From contig JAWWPG010000014.1 in the NCBI GenBank assembly GCA_033850885.1, forward strand, positions 1 through 64,000: a DNA stretch of 64,000 nucleotides. Direction: 5' to 3'. Source of the DNA: JAWWPG01 sp033850885 (GTDB taxonomy: Bacteria; Actinomycetota; Actinomycetes; Propionibacteriales; Nocardioidaceae). This document shows, in pieces, positions 28,028-36,133 of the stretch. Below the pieces are notes generated by a model. It saw nothing but the letters and a program-made list of their open reading frames with translations. It was not told the DNA's origin and did no database searches. The position numbers and the translations under genes were made by a program. Within the stretch, counting starts at the first letter, position 1; every line of letters begins with the position of its first letter.

Positions 28028-29053
28028 TTAGGCCGACTCGCGCACGACCAGCGGGCAGGGCAGGATGACGGTCCGGCCAGCGCCGGTGTACTCGCCGAGC
28101 ATCCGGCTCAACAGCAGCTGGCCCGCCGTCTCTCCGGTCTCATAGGCGGGGTTGCGCACTGTCGTCAGCGGCGGGCTCACGATGGTGGCCGCGTCGACAT
28201 CGTCGAATCCCACCAGGGCGATGTCGTCAGGAATCGCCAGCCCCAGCTCATGGAGGACGTCGATGGCACCGATGGCAGTCAGGTCGTTCGCGCAGAACAC
28301 CGCATCCGGTCGCGTCGGCAGCGCCATCAGCCGCCGCATGGCCTGCCGACCGCCCTTGCGAGTCCAGTTGCCGCGCACCATCAGTCGAGGGTCGCATCCG
28401 CGTCCGGCGGAGGTCAGCGCCCGTCGATAGCCGTCGTCGCGCGCCGTCCCGGACTCCGACGGTCCCTGGATCATCGCGATCCGGGTGGCCCCGCGCTGGA
28501 TCAGATGCCGGGTGGCCGCATGGGACCCCACCTCGTCATCGGCGGCGACCAGGTCTACCTGCGGGTGGTTGAACGCTCCGCCGACGCAGACGACGGGCGT
28601 TCCGTACGCTGACGGACCCGTGCTGCTGCGGTCGGCGGAATCCACCGAAGCCATCACCACGCCGTCGACGCCGCGGTCCAGCACATCCTCGAGGAACGTG
28701 TTCTCCCGCTCCGACAGGCCGTCCGTGTTGCAGACGTAGGCGCCGTACCCCGCTTTGTCCACGCCGTCGGCGAGCCCGCGGGTGAGCACCGCATAGAAGG
28801 GGTTGGTGATGTCGGGGACGACGACGGCGACCATCCTCGAGCGGTTGGTGCGCAGGCTGCGCGCCACGTTGTTCGGCCGGTAACCGAGCTGGCGGATCGC
28901 CTCTTGCACGGTTCCCTTGGTGGCCGCCCCGACCAGGCGCTTCCCGGACAGCACGTGCGAGACGGTTGTCGGACTCACCCCGGCCAGGTCGGCGACCTGA
29001 GCGATCGTCACCCGGTCCTTGTCGACCGTAGCGGCACTGCCGTCTTCCACCAT
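28028..29053 (-). CDS. LacI family transcriptional regulator
   Basis: A 341-aa LacI/PurR-type repressor. The N-terminal helix-turn-helix and hinge read VTIAQVADLAGVSPTTVSH then GYRPNNVARSLR. A periplasmic-binding-like sensor domain follows, with ITNPFYAVLTRGL and the C-terminal VGFDDVDAATIVSPPLTTVR. I prefer the ATG at 29053, eight bases after AGAGG, over ATGs or GTGs further upstream. It is divergent from the binding-protein gene. A likely operator (CAAACCGATTTG) lies 90 bp before its start, which suggests autoregulation. Matching sites occur at four other places in the island. Confidence 0.92.
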   Translation of the reverse strand: MVEDGSAATVDKDRVTIAQVADLAGVSPTTVSHVLSGKRLVGAATKGTVQEAIRQLGYRPNNVARSLRTNRSRMVAVVVPDITNPFYAVLTRGLADGVDKAGYGAYVCNTDGLSERENTFLEDVLDRGVDGVVMASVDSADRSSTGPSAYGTPVVCVGGAFNHPQVDLVAADDEVGSHAATRHLIQRGATRIAMIQGPSESGTARDDGYRRALTSAGRGCDPRLMVRGNWTRKGGRQAMRRLMALPTRPDAVFCANDLTAIGAIDVLHELGLAIPDDIALVGFDDVDAATIVSPPLTTVRNPAYETGETAGQLLLSRMLGEYTGAGRTVILPCPLVVRESA

Positions 29054-29140
29054 CCCGGGACCTCTCATCCAGCGGAGCAGCGAGTGGCACGGAACCGCGG
29101 CAGACGTCGCTGATGGTTCGTAGGCTACCAAACGACTGGC

Positions 29141-29152
29141 CAAACCGATTTG
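29141..29152. promoter_or_regulatory. LacI-type operator upstream of the repressor gene
   Basis: CAAACCGATTTG is one base from the perfect dyad CAAATCGATTTG. It overlaps a minus-strand TTGACA (29151-29156 complement), a possible -35 box of the repressor gene. A second, weaker CCAAACGACTGGCC lies next to it at about 29128-29141. Confidence 0.6.
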
Positions 29153-29237
29153 TCAAACGTCCCACCCTCATCCCCGGTGCTGCTCTCCATCCTCGGCCCC
29201 CTGCTCCGACCCGCGGTCACGAGTTCATGAGAATCTC

Positions 29238-29293
29238 TTGACATCGTCCCCGCCTGGCGCGAGGGTGTCGGAAACGTGCCAAACGATTTGCAC
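29238..29293 (+). promoter_or_regulatory. promoter and operator of the binding-protein operon
   Basis: TTGACA (29238-29243), a 17-bp spacer and GAGGGT (29261-29266) form a clear promoter. The near-palindrome GTGCCAAACGATTTGCAC (29276-29293) covers the region just after the predicted transcription start. It lies about 100 bases before the GTG start at 29393. The 340-bp divergent region (29054-29392) holds this, the repressor operator and no other gene. Confidence 0.65.
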
Positions 29294-29392
29294 TTGCGGT
29301 GCGAGCCGACAGGCGGCTCGGGTGGCACAGCTTCGATGAGCAGCGCCCAGGCGACAGCCTGGGTGGTGACCGTAACCGAGGGAGCTGGTCCG

Positions 29393-30709
29393 GTGAAGAG
29401 TCTCTTGTCCCGCAAGTCGGCAGTGGTCCTCGGACCCGTGGTAGTCGCGACACTCGTGCTGGCGGGCTGTGGCGGTGGCAGTTCCGGCGACAAGAATGCC
29501 GGGAGGGGCAAGGGACCGGTCCCTGAGCCCAAGAGTCCCGTCACCATCACCTTCGAGTCGTGGGTTGGCAACTACCCCGAAATGAAGCAGCTTGCCACGG
29601 AGTTCCACAAGGAACACCCGATGATCACGATCCAGTTCATCAACGCCTCCTCCGACAGCGAGAGCCAGAAGCTCACCACCCAGGTCGCAGGCAACACCGC
29701 ACCCGACACCGCCTATGTCAATGCCAGTGACACGTCGGACTTCGCCTCGCGGGGCGCGCTCGTCAACCTCGACAACTACATCAGCCGAAGCACCATCGTG
29801 AAGTCGAACGACTATGTCCCTGCGTTCAAGACGTTCGAGACCTGGAACGGGCATCTGTGGGGTCTGCCGTTCGACGGCGAGTCGACCGGGCTGTTCTACC
29901 GCACCGACAACTTCGCCGCCGCCGGCATCACACATCCGCCGACCACCTGGGCGGAGTTCACGGCCGACGCGAAGGCTCTCACGGATCCCAGTCAGAACAA
30001 GTTCGGCTACGAGATCTTCGGTCCCGAGGCGGCGTACTACTGGTACCCGTGGCTTTACCAGGCAGGTGGGGACCTGCTCAGCCAGGACGGCAAGAAGATC
30101 GTCTTCGACAGCCCGGCGGGAGTGAAGGCGGCTAACCAGTACATCGGGCTCGCCAAGTACTCGCCCCCGGACTACTACAACTCCAACTCGTACGACGGCC
30201 GCGTCGCCTTCGAGAACGGCAACGTGTCGATGTACGTCGCTGGTTCTTGGCTGGCCGGAACCATCCACTCCGAGAAGCCGTCCATCGACAGCAAGTGGTC
30301 GACGGCTCCCCTGCCCAACGGCCCGGCCGGATGCAAGACGACGATCGCGGGTGACTCGCTGATCATGTTCAACCAGACAAAGAACCCGGACGCGGCCTGG
30401 AAGTGGATCGAGTTCCTCTCCAAGCCCTCGAACGTCGCCCTGTGGACGTACAAGTCCCCGAACGGCACGGAGCTTCCGCCGCTGACGTCTCTGTTGAACT
30501 CGCCGGACCTGGTGAAGACCAAGCCCGTCCTCAAGGGGTTCGCCGCCCTCATGAAGTGTGGGGTTGCGAGCACGGTCTCGCAGCCGAAGTTCCCGCAGGT
30601 CGAGACGATCCTCAACACCGAGCTCAGCAAGGCCATCTACGGCAACGAGACGCCGGCAGCTGCCCTCCAGAACGCCGCTCAGCAGGGTCAGGCCATTCTC
30701 GACCACTAG
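29393..30709 (+). CDS. sugar ABC transporter substrate-binding lipoprotein
   Basis: A 438-aa extracellular solute-binding protein (family 1). A basic N-terminus and hydrophobic segment end in the lipobox LVLAGC (Cys26), followed by a Gly/Ser linker. The mature part starts with PVTITFESWVGNYPEMKQLA, typical of CUT1 oligosaccharide binders, and has the late motif VALWTYKSPNGTELPP. I chose the GTG at 29393 because it directly precedes the signal peptide and follows GGGAGC. It is followed by two permeases, while the ATPase is probably ugpC at 12979. Confidence 0.93.
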   Translation: MKSLLSRKSAVVLGPVVVATLVLAGCGGGSSGDKNAGRGKGPVPEPKSPVTITFESWVGNYPEMKQLATEFHKEHPMITIQFINASSDSESQKLTTQVAGNTAPDTAYVNASDTSDFASRGALVNLDNYISRSTIVKSNDYVPAFKTFETWNGHLWGLPFDGESTGLFYRTDNFAAAGITHPPTTWAEFTADAKALTDPSQNKFGYEIFGPEAAYYWYPWLYQAGGDLLSQDGKKIVFDSPAGVKAANQYIGLAKYSPPDYYNSNSYDGRVAFENGNVSMYVAGSWLAGTIHSEKPSIDSKWSTAPLPNGPAGCKTTIAGDSLIMFNQTKNPDAAWKWIEFLSKPSNVALWTYKSPNGTELPPLTSLLNSPDLVKTKPVLKGFAALMKCGVASTVSQPKFPQVETILNTELSKAIYGNETPAAALQNAAQQGQAILDH

Positions 30710-30719
30710 GCACGGACCA

Positions 30720-30771
30720 GAACCCCTCGGGGTTTGCGCGCCGCTGGGTCCCGAGCCCTCGCCCCAGCGGC
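30720..30771 (+). promoter_or_regulatory. intercistronic stem-loops between binding protein and permease genes
   Basis: Two hairpins follow the binding-protein stop: a 5-bp stem in AACCCCTCGGGGTT (30721-30734) and a 9-bp stem GCCGCTGGG/CCCAGCGGC (30740-30748 with 30763-30771). There is no T-run. Such structures often protect the upstream mRNA so that more binding protein than permease is made; that role is inferred. Confidence 0.55.
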
Positions 30772-30831
30772 CGCACCTTGACAGCCTGATACGGACCCGC
30801 ACCGTCTCGGATCGAGGAGGAGCAGAGCTCT

Positions 30832-31767
30832 ATGGCGACGTCGGCGGCGCCGGCCCGAAAGGCACTCCGAGGCCGAAACAAGCGGTCCATCCTGTCCAGG
30901 ATGCGGCAAGACGCGTCGGCCTATCTCTTCATCGCGCCCGGGTTCATCATCTTCTCGGTCTTCACGGTCGCCGCCTTGATCTTCGCCTTCTACCTGACGT
31001 TCCACGAGTGGAGCATCATCTCGCCCGACAAGCCGTTCGTCGGGCTGGACAACTACCGGCACATGCTGAAGGACCCCGACTTCCGCACGGCCGTCTTCAA
31101 CACCGCTTACTTCACTCTCGGATCGGTCCCCCTCTCGATGGCGATCGGTCTGCTCCTGGCGCTGCTGCTCAACCAGCCGCTCAAGTTCCTCGGGCTCTTC
31201 CGGACGATGTACTTCCTCCCCGTGGTCACCCCGTTCGTGGTCACGGCGCTGTTGTGGAAGTGGCTGTACAACGGCGAGTTCGGCCTGTTCAACTACTACC
31301 TGCTGAAGACGCACCTGATCGACCAGCCTCTCCTCTGGCTGTCCAGCCAGAACCTGGCCATGCCCGCCGTCATCTTGATGAGCGTCTGGGGCGGTGTCGG
31401 CTTCTCGATGGTGATCTACCTCGCGGGGCTGCAAGCGATCCCTGAGGAGCTCTACGAGTCCGCCAAGCTCGACGGCGCGGGGCCGCTCGCTCGGCTGTGG
31501 TACATCACCATCCCGATGCTCGCGCCGACCACGCTCTTCCTGCTCGTCATCGGCGTCATCAGCAGCTTCCAGATCTTCACCCAGATCTACATCATGACCA
31601 GCGGGGGGCCGCTCAACAGGACGACGACCATCGTCTACTACATCTACGAGTGGGGATTCAAGTTCTACGACCTGGGCTACGCGAGCACGCTCGGGATGGG
31701 TCTGTTCGTGCTGTTGCTGGGCGTGACGATCCTGCAGCTGCGGCTCTACCGGAGGGCGGACATATGA
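30832..31767 (+). CDS. sugar ABC transporter permease 1, MalF/UgpA type
   Basis: A 311-aa membrane protein with six predicted helices: the first at about residues 30-50 (IAPGFIIFSVFTVAALIF), and the EAA loop near residue 215 (EELYESAKLDGAGPLARLW), which contacts the ATPase. It is typical of CUT1 permeases. The ATG follows GAGGAGGAGC. Its stop overlaps the second permease start by ATGA. Confidence 0.93.
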   Translation: MATSAAPARKALRGRNKRSILSRMRQDASAYLFIAPGFIIFSVFTVAALIFAFYLTFHEWSIISPDKPFVGLDNYRHMLKDPDFRTAVFNTAYFTLGSVPLSMAIGLLLALLLNQPLKFLGLFRTMYFLPVVTPFVVTALLWKWLYNGEFGLFNYYLLKTHLIDQPLLWLSSQNLAMPAVILMSVWGGVGFSMVIYLAGLQAIPEELYESAKLDGAGPLARLWYITIPMLAPTTLFLLVIGVISSFQIFTQIYIMTSGGPLNRTTTIVYYIYEWGFKFYDLGYASTLGMGLFVLLLGVTILQLRLYRRADI

Positions 31768-32747
31768 CCGAGCCGTCCGACCCCGCGATCCAGTCGGCTG
31801 CGATTGCCGCCCCAGTTCTCAACCCAAGCAGGGGGAGACGGCGATCACCGAAGTACTCGACCAAGGCGAGGGTTGCGACGTACCTCTTCCTCGCTCCGCT
31901 GGCTATTCTGTTCGTCGCCCCGTTCGCCTGGCTGGTGACCGCGTCCTTCCAGCCGCTCTCGGAGATCTTCCAGAACCCGCCGTCATGGATCCCTCATCAC
32001 CCGACGCTTGCCGGGTACAAGGGCTTCCTCGACGTCGGACATCTCACGAAGGCCCAGGCCGGCACGGGGCATGGCGACTGGCGGTGGTTCGCGAACAGCG
32101 CCTTTGTGGCGGGGTCGATCACGGTCCTCCAGACGTTCTTCAACTCCCTGTGCGCGTACTGCTTCGCCAAGCGGGACTTCCCCGGCCGCAACTTCATCTT
32201 CGTGATCTTCCTGGCCACGATGATGGTGCCTGGTCAGGTCACGCTCATCCCCAACTACATCATCGTCAAGCACATCCCGCTCTTCAACGGCAACGACTGG
32301 CTCGGCAACGGCGGCCATGGCTGGCTGGACTCGTACTGGGGCCTGATCATGCCCGGGACCGTGAGCGCCTTCGGCATCTTCCTGCTCAGGCAGTACATGC
32401 TCTCGATCCCCAACGAGCTGCTCGACGCGGCCCGTATCGACGGCGCCGGTGAGTTCCGGATCTACTGGAGCGTCGTGCTGCCGCTCTGCCTGCCGGCACT
32501 TGCGGCCAATGCGATCTTCACGTTCCAGGGCGCCTGGGAGGACTTCTTCTGGCCCCTCATCATCATCGACAGCAGTGACCGCTACACTGCCCCGTTGGGT
32601 CTTGCGCTCTTCGTCACCCAGAACAAGACTTCCTGGAACCTGCTGTTCGCTGGATCCGTGATCGCGACGCTTCCAATGATCCTGATCTTCATCATCTTCC
32701 AGCGCCGGTTCATCCAGGGCATCGCACTCACCGGAGTGAAGGGTTGA
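31764..32747 (+). CDS. sugar ABC transporter permease 2, MalG/UgpE type
   Basis: A 327-aa membrane protein. After a hydrophilic N-terminus of about 35 residues come six helices and the EAA loop NELLDAARIDGAGEFRIYW (about residue 225), with the usual C-terminal QRRFIQGIALTGVKG. It is slightly longer than common MalG proteins because of an extra loop near residues 75-100 and another near 165-180. The start codon overlaps the first permease stop, so translation is coupled. Confidence 0.93.
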   Translation: MTEPSDPAIQSAAIAAPVLNPSRGRRRSPKYSTKARVATYLFLAPLAILFVAPFAWLVTASFQPLSEIFQNPPSWIPHHPTLAGYKGFLDVGHLTKAQAGTGHGDWRWFANSAFVAGSITVLQTFFNSLCAYCFAKRDFPGRNFIFVIFLATMMVPGQVTLIPNYIIVKHIPLFNGNDWLGNGGHGWLDSYWGLIMPGTVSAFGIFLLRQYMLSIPNELLDAARIDGAGEFRIYWSVVLPLCLPALAANAIFTFQGAWEDFFWPLIIIDSSDRYTAPLGLALFVTQNKTSWNLLFAGSVIATLPMILIFIIFQRRFIQGIALTGVKG

Positions 32748-32750
32748 AAG

Positions 32751-33974
32751 ATGAACTCTGCGTCTCCATCGGGCGACACGGCCGGCGTCCGGGCATCCCT
32801 CGACCGTCTGTTGGAGTCGGGCGACGGTGTGTTGCGGCTCGAAGCGGCCTGGGTCGCCCGCGACTTCCTTCCGCCGGGCCGTCGGCTCGGACTCCCCGAG
32901 GACCAGTACGACGTCGGAGAGCGGGGCTACATCTGTGAGCGCTGGTTGGGCTCCACCACGCCGGCTGACAACAAGACCGGACCTCCCGACGAGGGGCTGA
33001 GCCACATCATCGGGGACGACGAGGAGCACCTGCTCCTCAAGGACGCCGTGGAGGCCGACCCCGACGCCATCATGGGCAGCGAGTATGCGCGTCGCCACCC
33101 TGGAGGCCTCGGTCGTCTCGCCAAGCTCTTCGACTACGGGGCCCGGCTGCCGTACCACATCCATCCGCCCCAGCAGTTCGCCAGCCTGGTAGGGAGGAAG
33201 TCGAAGGACGAGGCCTACCACTTCCCGGCCGGCGTCGACATGGGTGCCCATCCCGAGTCGTTCCTCGGCGTGCACCCGTGGATCGTGCAGGAGCGCGCGT
33301 ACGACACCCTGCTGCCGTATCTGGTCGACTGGGACAGCGACCTGATCCTGCGGCACGCGCCCGCCCATCTGCTGGTCGCGCACGAGGGTTTCATGATCCA
33401 GTCCGGTGTCCTGCACGCACCGGGCACGGCTGTCACCCTCGAGCTGCAGGAGGACTCGGACGTGGGGGCGATGTTCCAGGCTCTGAACGCGGGGCGGATC
33501 ATCTCCAAGGACCTGCTCTTCAAGGACGTGCGTCCCGAGGACCGACGTACCCATGGGGAGCGCTTCCCCCTGGGCTTCGTCGACTGGGAGCTGAACGGCG
33601 ATCCGTTCTTCTACGAGAACCACCACCTGACACCCCAGCCGGTGGCCGGCGACCCCCAAGCGGGTGCCGAGGAGAGCTGGATCTTCTACAACACGACGAA
33701 GTTCAGCGGGAAGAAGCTCGTGGTGTCACCCGGGATGCGAGTCGTGACCACCGAGCTCGGCGTATACAACCTGCTGGTCTGGGCCGGCAGTGGGCGGTAC
33801 GCCGGTCACGACGTGCGAGGTGGCGATGCGCACTTCGACGAGCTGCTGATCAGCCATTCGGCAGCAGTGACTCCGCTCGTCGTGGAGAACACCGGGGCCG
33901 ACGACCTGGTGATCTTCAAGTTCTTCGGACCCGACGTCAACCCCGATGCCCCGATGAGTCGCGCGTGGAGCTGA
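32751..33974 (+). CDS. cupin-type, mannose-6-phosphate-isomerase-like protein
   Basis: A 407-aa protein that I place only broadly. The segment LPYHIHPPQQFASL followed by SKDEAYHF matches the metal-binding pattern of class I mannose-6-phosphate isomerases (His-x-His, then a Glu), and a second beta-rich half ends with VVENTGADDLVIFKFFG. It lacks signal peptide and membrane segments. It starts four bases after permease 2, so it belongs to the transporter operon and probably isomerises the imported sugar or a phosphate of it. The substrate is not readable. Confidence 0.65.
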   Translation: MNSASPSGDTAGVRASLDRLLESGDGVLRLEAAWVARDFLPPGRRLGLPEDQYDVGERGYICERWLGSTTPADNKTGPPDEGLSHIIGDDEEHLLLKDAVEADPDAIMGSEYARRHPGGLGRLAKLFDYGARLPYHIHPPQQFASLVGRKSKDEAYHFPAGVDMGAHPESFLGVHPWIVQERAYDTLLPYLVDWDSDLILRHAPAHLLVAHEGFMIQSGVLHAPGTAVTLELQEDSDVGAMFQALNAGRIISKDLLFKDVRPEDRRTHGERFPLGFVDWELNGDPFFYENHHLTPQPVAGDPQAGAEESWIFYNTTKFSGKKLVVSPGMRVVTTELGVYNLLVWAGSGRYAGHDVRGGDAHFDELLISHSAAVTPLVVENTGADDLVIFKFFGPDVNPDAPMSRAWS

Positions 33975-34031
33975 GTCCACCTGGCGTCGCTCGTCGCCAC
34001 GTGGACCGCCGTCCCGGACGGGTCGGCGAGA

Positions 34032-35030
34032 ATGCATGAGCTGAGAGTCGGGATTCTCGGCGCCGGGTTGATCGGATCGGTACACGCGGCCGCGTACGCG
34101 GCAACACCTGGTGTGAAGGTCGTTGCCGTCGCCGACCCGGTTGCCGCGAAGGCTGCCCGGTTGGCGACCTCGGCCGGGGCTGCAGCCGTCACCGGCCTCG
34201 ACGGGCTCCTCGACCGTGGCCTTGACATCGTCAGCATCTGTACGCCATCGACATCCCATGCCGCCGCGACGGTCCGGGCCTTGGGCGCCGGTCTCCACGT
34301 CCTCTGCGAGAAGCCGATCGCGCGTTCGCTCCCAGATGCCCGCCTCATCGTGGACGCCGCCGCTCGGGCCCCCGGAATCCTGATGATCGCCCACGTCACG
34401 CGGTTCGAGCCGGACCATCGACAGGCGAAGCTCGTCGTGGAGTCGGGTCAGCTCGGACAGGTGCAGATGATGACGCACTCGCTGACAACGTCGCTGCCCG
34501 GATGGAGCGAGGGGGGCTGGATCTCGGAAATCGAGCTGTCCGGCGGCCCGCTCGTCGACCTCGCTGTGCACAGCTTCGACTACCTGTCGTGGTTGACGGG
34601 CAGCCAGCCCGTGCGCGTGCATGCGGTGGGCCGCGACACCGGCGCGGGGGCTTCGACGTACGCGATCGCTCATGTCCGCTATGCGAGCGGCGCCCTCGCG
34701 CTCGTCGAGACGAGCTGGGCGCACCCGGTCTCCCAGGGCTTCAAGCTCTCCGCGGAGTTCGTCGGCACCGATGGACGCCTCAGCTGGGACTACGACCACA
34801 TCGCCGGCGGGTTCCTGCACCGGGTGGAGGGCGGCACCGTGCGGTTCGACCCGCTCGGTGACAACGGGTACCGAGCGGAGGTCCAGAGCTTCGTCGAGGC
34901 GGTGCGGAGCACGGGCCCGACGCCGGTACCCGCGGAGGACGGTCTGGCAGCTTTGCGTACGTCGCTGGCAGCTCTCGAGTCCGTGCGAACCGGAACCACC
35001 ATCGACCTGACCACGTGGGAGCTGCCATGA
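34032..35030 (+). CDS. Gfo/Idh/MocA oxidoreductase 3
   Basis: A 332-aa NAD(P)-dependent oxidoreductase. The Rossmann motif is VGILGAGLIGSVHAAAY, the EKP motif LHVLCEKPIARS (about residue 94), and the active-site region GGPLVDLAVHSFDYLSWL. It resembles inositol 2-dehydrogenase-like members. The ATG codes MHELRVG. It comes 57 bp after the cupin gene and overlaps the fourth Gfo/Idh gene by ATGA. Confidence 0.88.
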   Translation: MHELRVGILGAGLIGSVHAAAYAATPGVKVVAVADPVAAKAARLATSAGAAAVTGLDGLLDRGLDIVSICTPSTSHAAATVRALGAGLHVLCEKPIARSLPDARLIVDAAARAPGILMIAHVTRFEPDHRQAKLVVESGQLGQVQMMTHSLTTSLPGWSEGGWISEIELSGGPLVDLAVHSFDYLSWLTGSQPVRVHAVGRDTGAGASTYAIAHVRYASGALALVETSWAHPVSQGFKLSAEFVGTDGRLSWDYDHIAGGFLHRVEGGTVRFDPLGDNGYRAEVQSFVEAVRSTGPTPVPAEDGLAALRTSLAALESVRTGTTIDLTTWELP

Positions 35031-36049
35031 CCTCACCCGTCGGAGTGGCCCTGCTCGGGTGCGCCCACACCACGCACGCCTGGTCGTACGCCCGTGCCTT
35101 GACGGCCTCGCCGAACGCCCGCCTGGTCGGCGTGTTCGACGAGGTGCCCGCATTGGCAGAGCCGATCGTGCACGACTTCGGCACTGGATACTGGTCGGAC
35201 GCGGCGGAGCTGGCTGAGTCGCCGGACGTCTCCGCCGTGGTGGTCTGCAGTGCCACCATGCAGCACCGGAAGTTGGTCGACCTCGCCGCACACCGAGGGC
35301 TGCCCGTGCTGTGCGAGAAGCCGATCGCCACCACGCTCGACGACGCCGAGGCGATGGTCGCGGCCTGCAGCAAGGCCGGAGTCCAGCTCCAGATGGCGTT
35401 CGTCACCCGCTTCCTTCCCCTCGTCCGGCAGGCCGGTGCAGCCCTCCAGGAGGGCGAGCTCGGAGATCTGGTCGCCATGGTCGGCGCCAACCGCGGGCGG
35501 CCGCCGCTCCCTCCGCGGTATCCCGAGTGGATCACCACACCATCCATGTCCGGCGGGGGCGCCTTGATGGACCACTCGGTGCACCTGACCGACGTCATGC
35601 GTCATCTCAGTGGCCAGGAGGTGGTCAAGGTGGCCGCCGAGGCCGACTCGCTGCTCTGGAGCGCCGGGATCGACGACGTTGCCTTGATGTCGCTGGAGTT
35701 CGAGCGCGGCATGGTCGCCAGCGTCGACCCGTCCTGGTCGGTCCCGGCAGACAGTCCGTGGGACTACGACTTCTCGCTGCGCATCCTCGGAACACGCGGA
35801 TCCCTGGTGATCGACGACCTGGCCGGCTCCCTCCACCTCGTCAGCCGCCGGTCCCCCGGCGGTCTCCGGCTGGTTCCGTTCGGCGTCGACGTCGATGCGG
35901 TGATGCTCGAGGCGTTCCTGGAATCCGTCCGTGCCGGCGAGGCGATCCCACCGGTTGCGGACGGCGAGGACGGCCTCCGGGCGCTCGAGGTCGCGCTTGC
36001 CGGCTACGCGGCGGCGAAGGCCCACTCGCCGGTCACTCTCGCCCGGTGA
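35027..36049 (+). CDS. Gfo/Idh/MocA oxidoreductase 4
   Basis: A 340-aa Gfo/Idh protein with a shorter, unusual N-terminal motif, VGVALLGCAHTTHAWSYAR, in place of the common GxGxxG. The EKP motif (PVLCEKPIATT) and the GGGALMDHSVHLTDVM active-site region are intact. I use the ATG at 35027, which overlaps the previous stop, rather than a GTG four codons upstream. The lack of the third glycine suggests altered cofactor binding. It is the last gene of the transporter operon. Confidence 0.86.
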   Translation: MTSPVGVALLGCAHTTHAWSYARALTASPNARLVGVFDEVPALAEPIVHDFGTGYWSDAAELAESPDVSAVVVCSATMQHRKLVDLAAHRGLPVLCEKPIATTLDDAEAMVAACSKAGVQLQMAFVTRFLPLVRQAGAALQEGELGDLVAMVGANRGRPPLPPRYPEWITTPSMSGGGALMDHSVHLTDVMRHLSGQEVVKVAAEADSLLWSAGIDDVALMSLEFERGMVASVDPSWSVPADSPWDYDFSLRILGTRGSLVIDDLAGSLHLVSRRSPGGLRLVPFGVDVDAVMLEAFLESVRAGEAIPPVADGEDGLRALEVALAGYAAAKAHSPVTLAR

Positions 36050-36133
36050 GGGCCGCCGTCGCCACCTGCCGGTCGCTCATTGCCGGCCGGCGCAGTAGCG
36101 AGCCGTCCTGGCCTGTTCCCCCAACGCCCGGCG

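Noticed and set aside
31983..33659. A 558-codon minus-strand open frame opposite the permease 2 and cupin genes
   Set aside because: High-GC shadow of coding DNA. It spans two clear plus-strand genes and their junction and has no recognisable domain.
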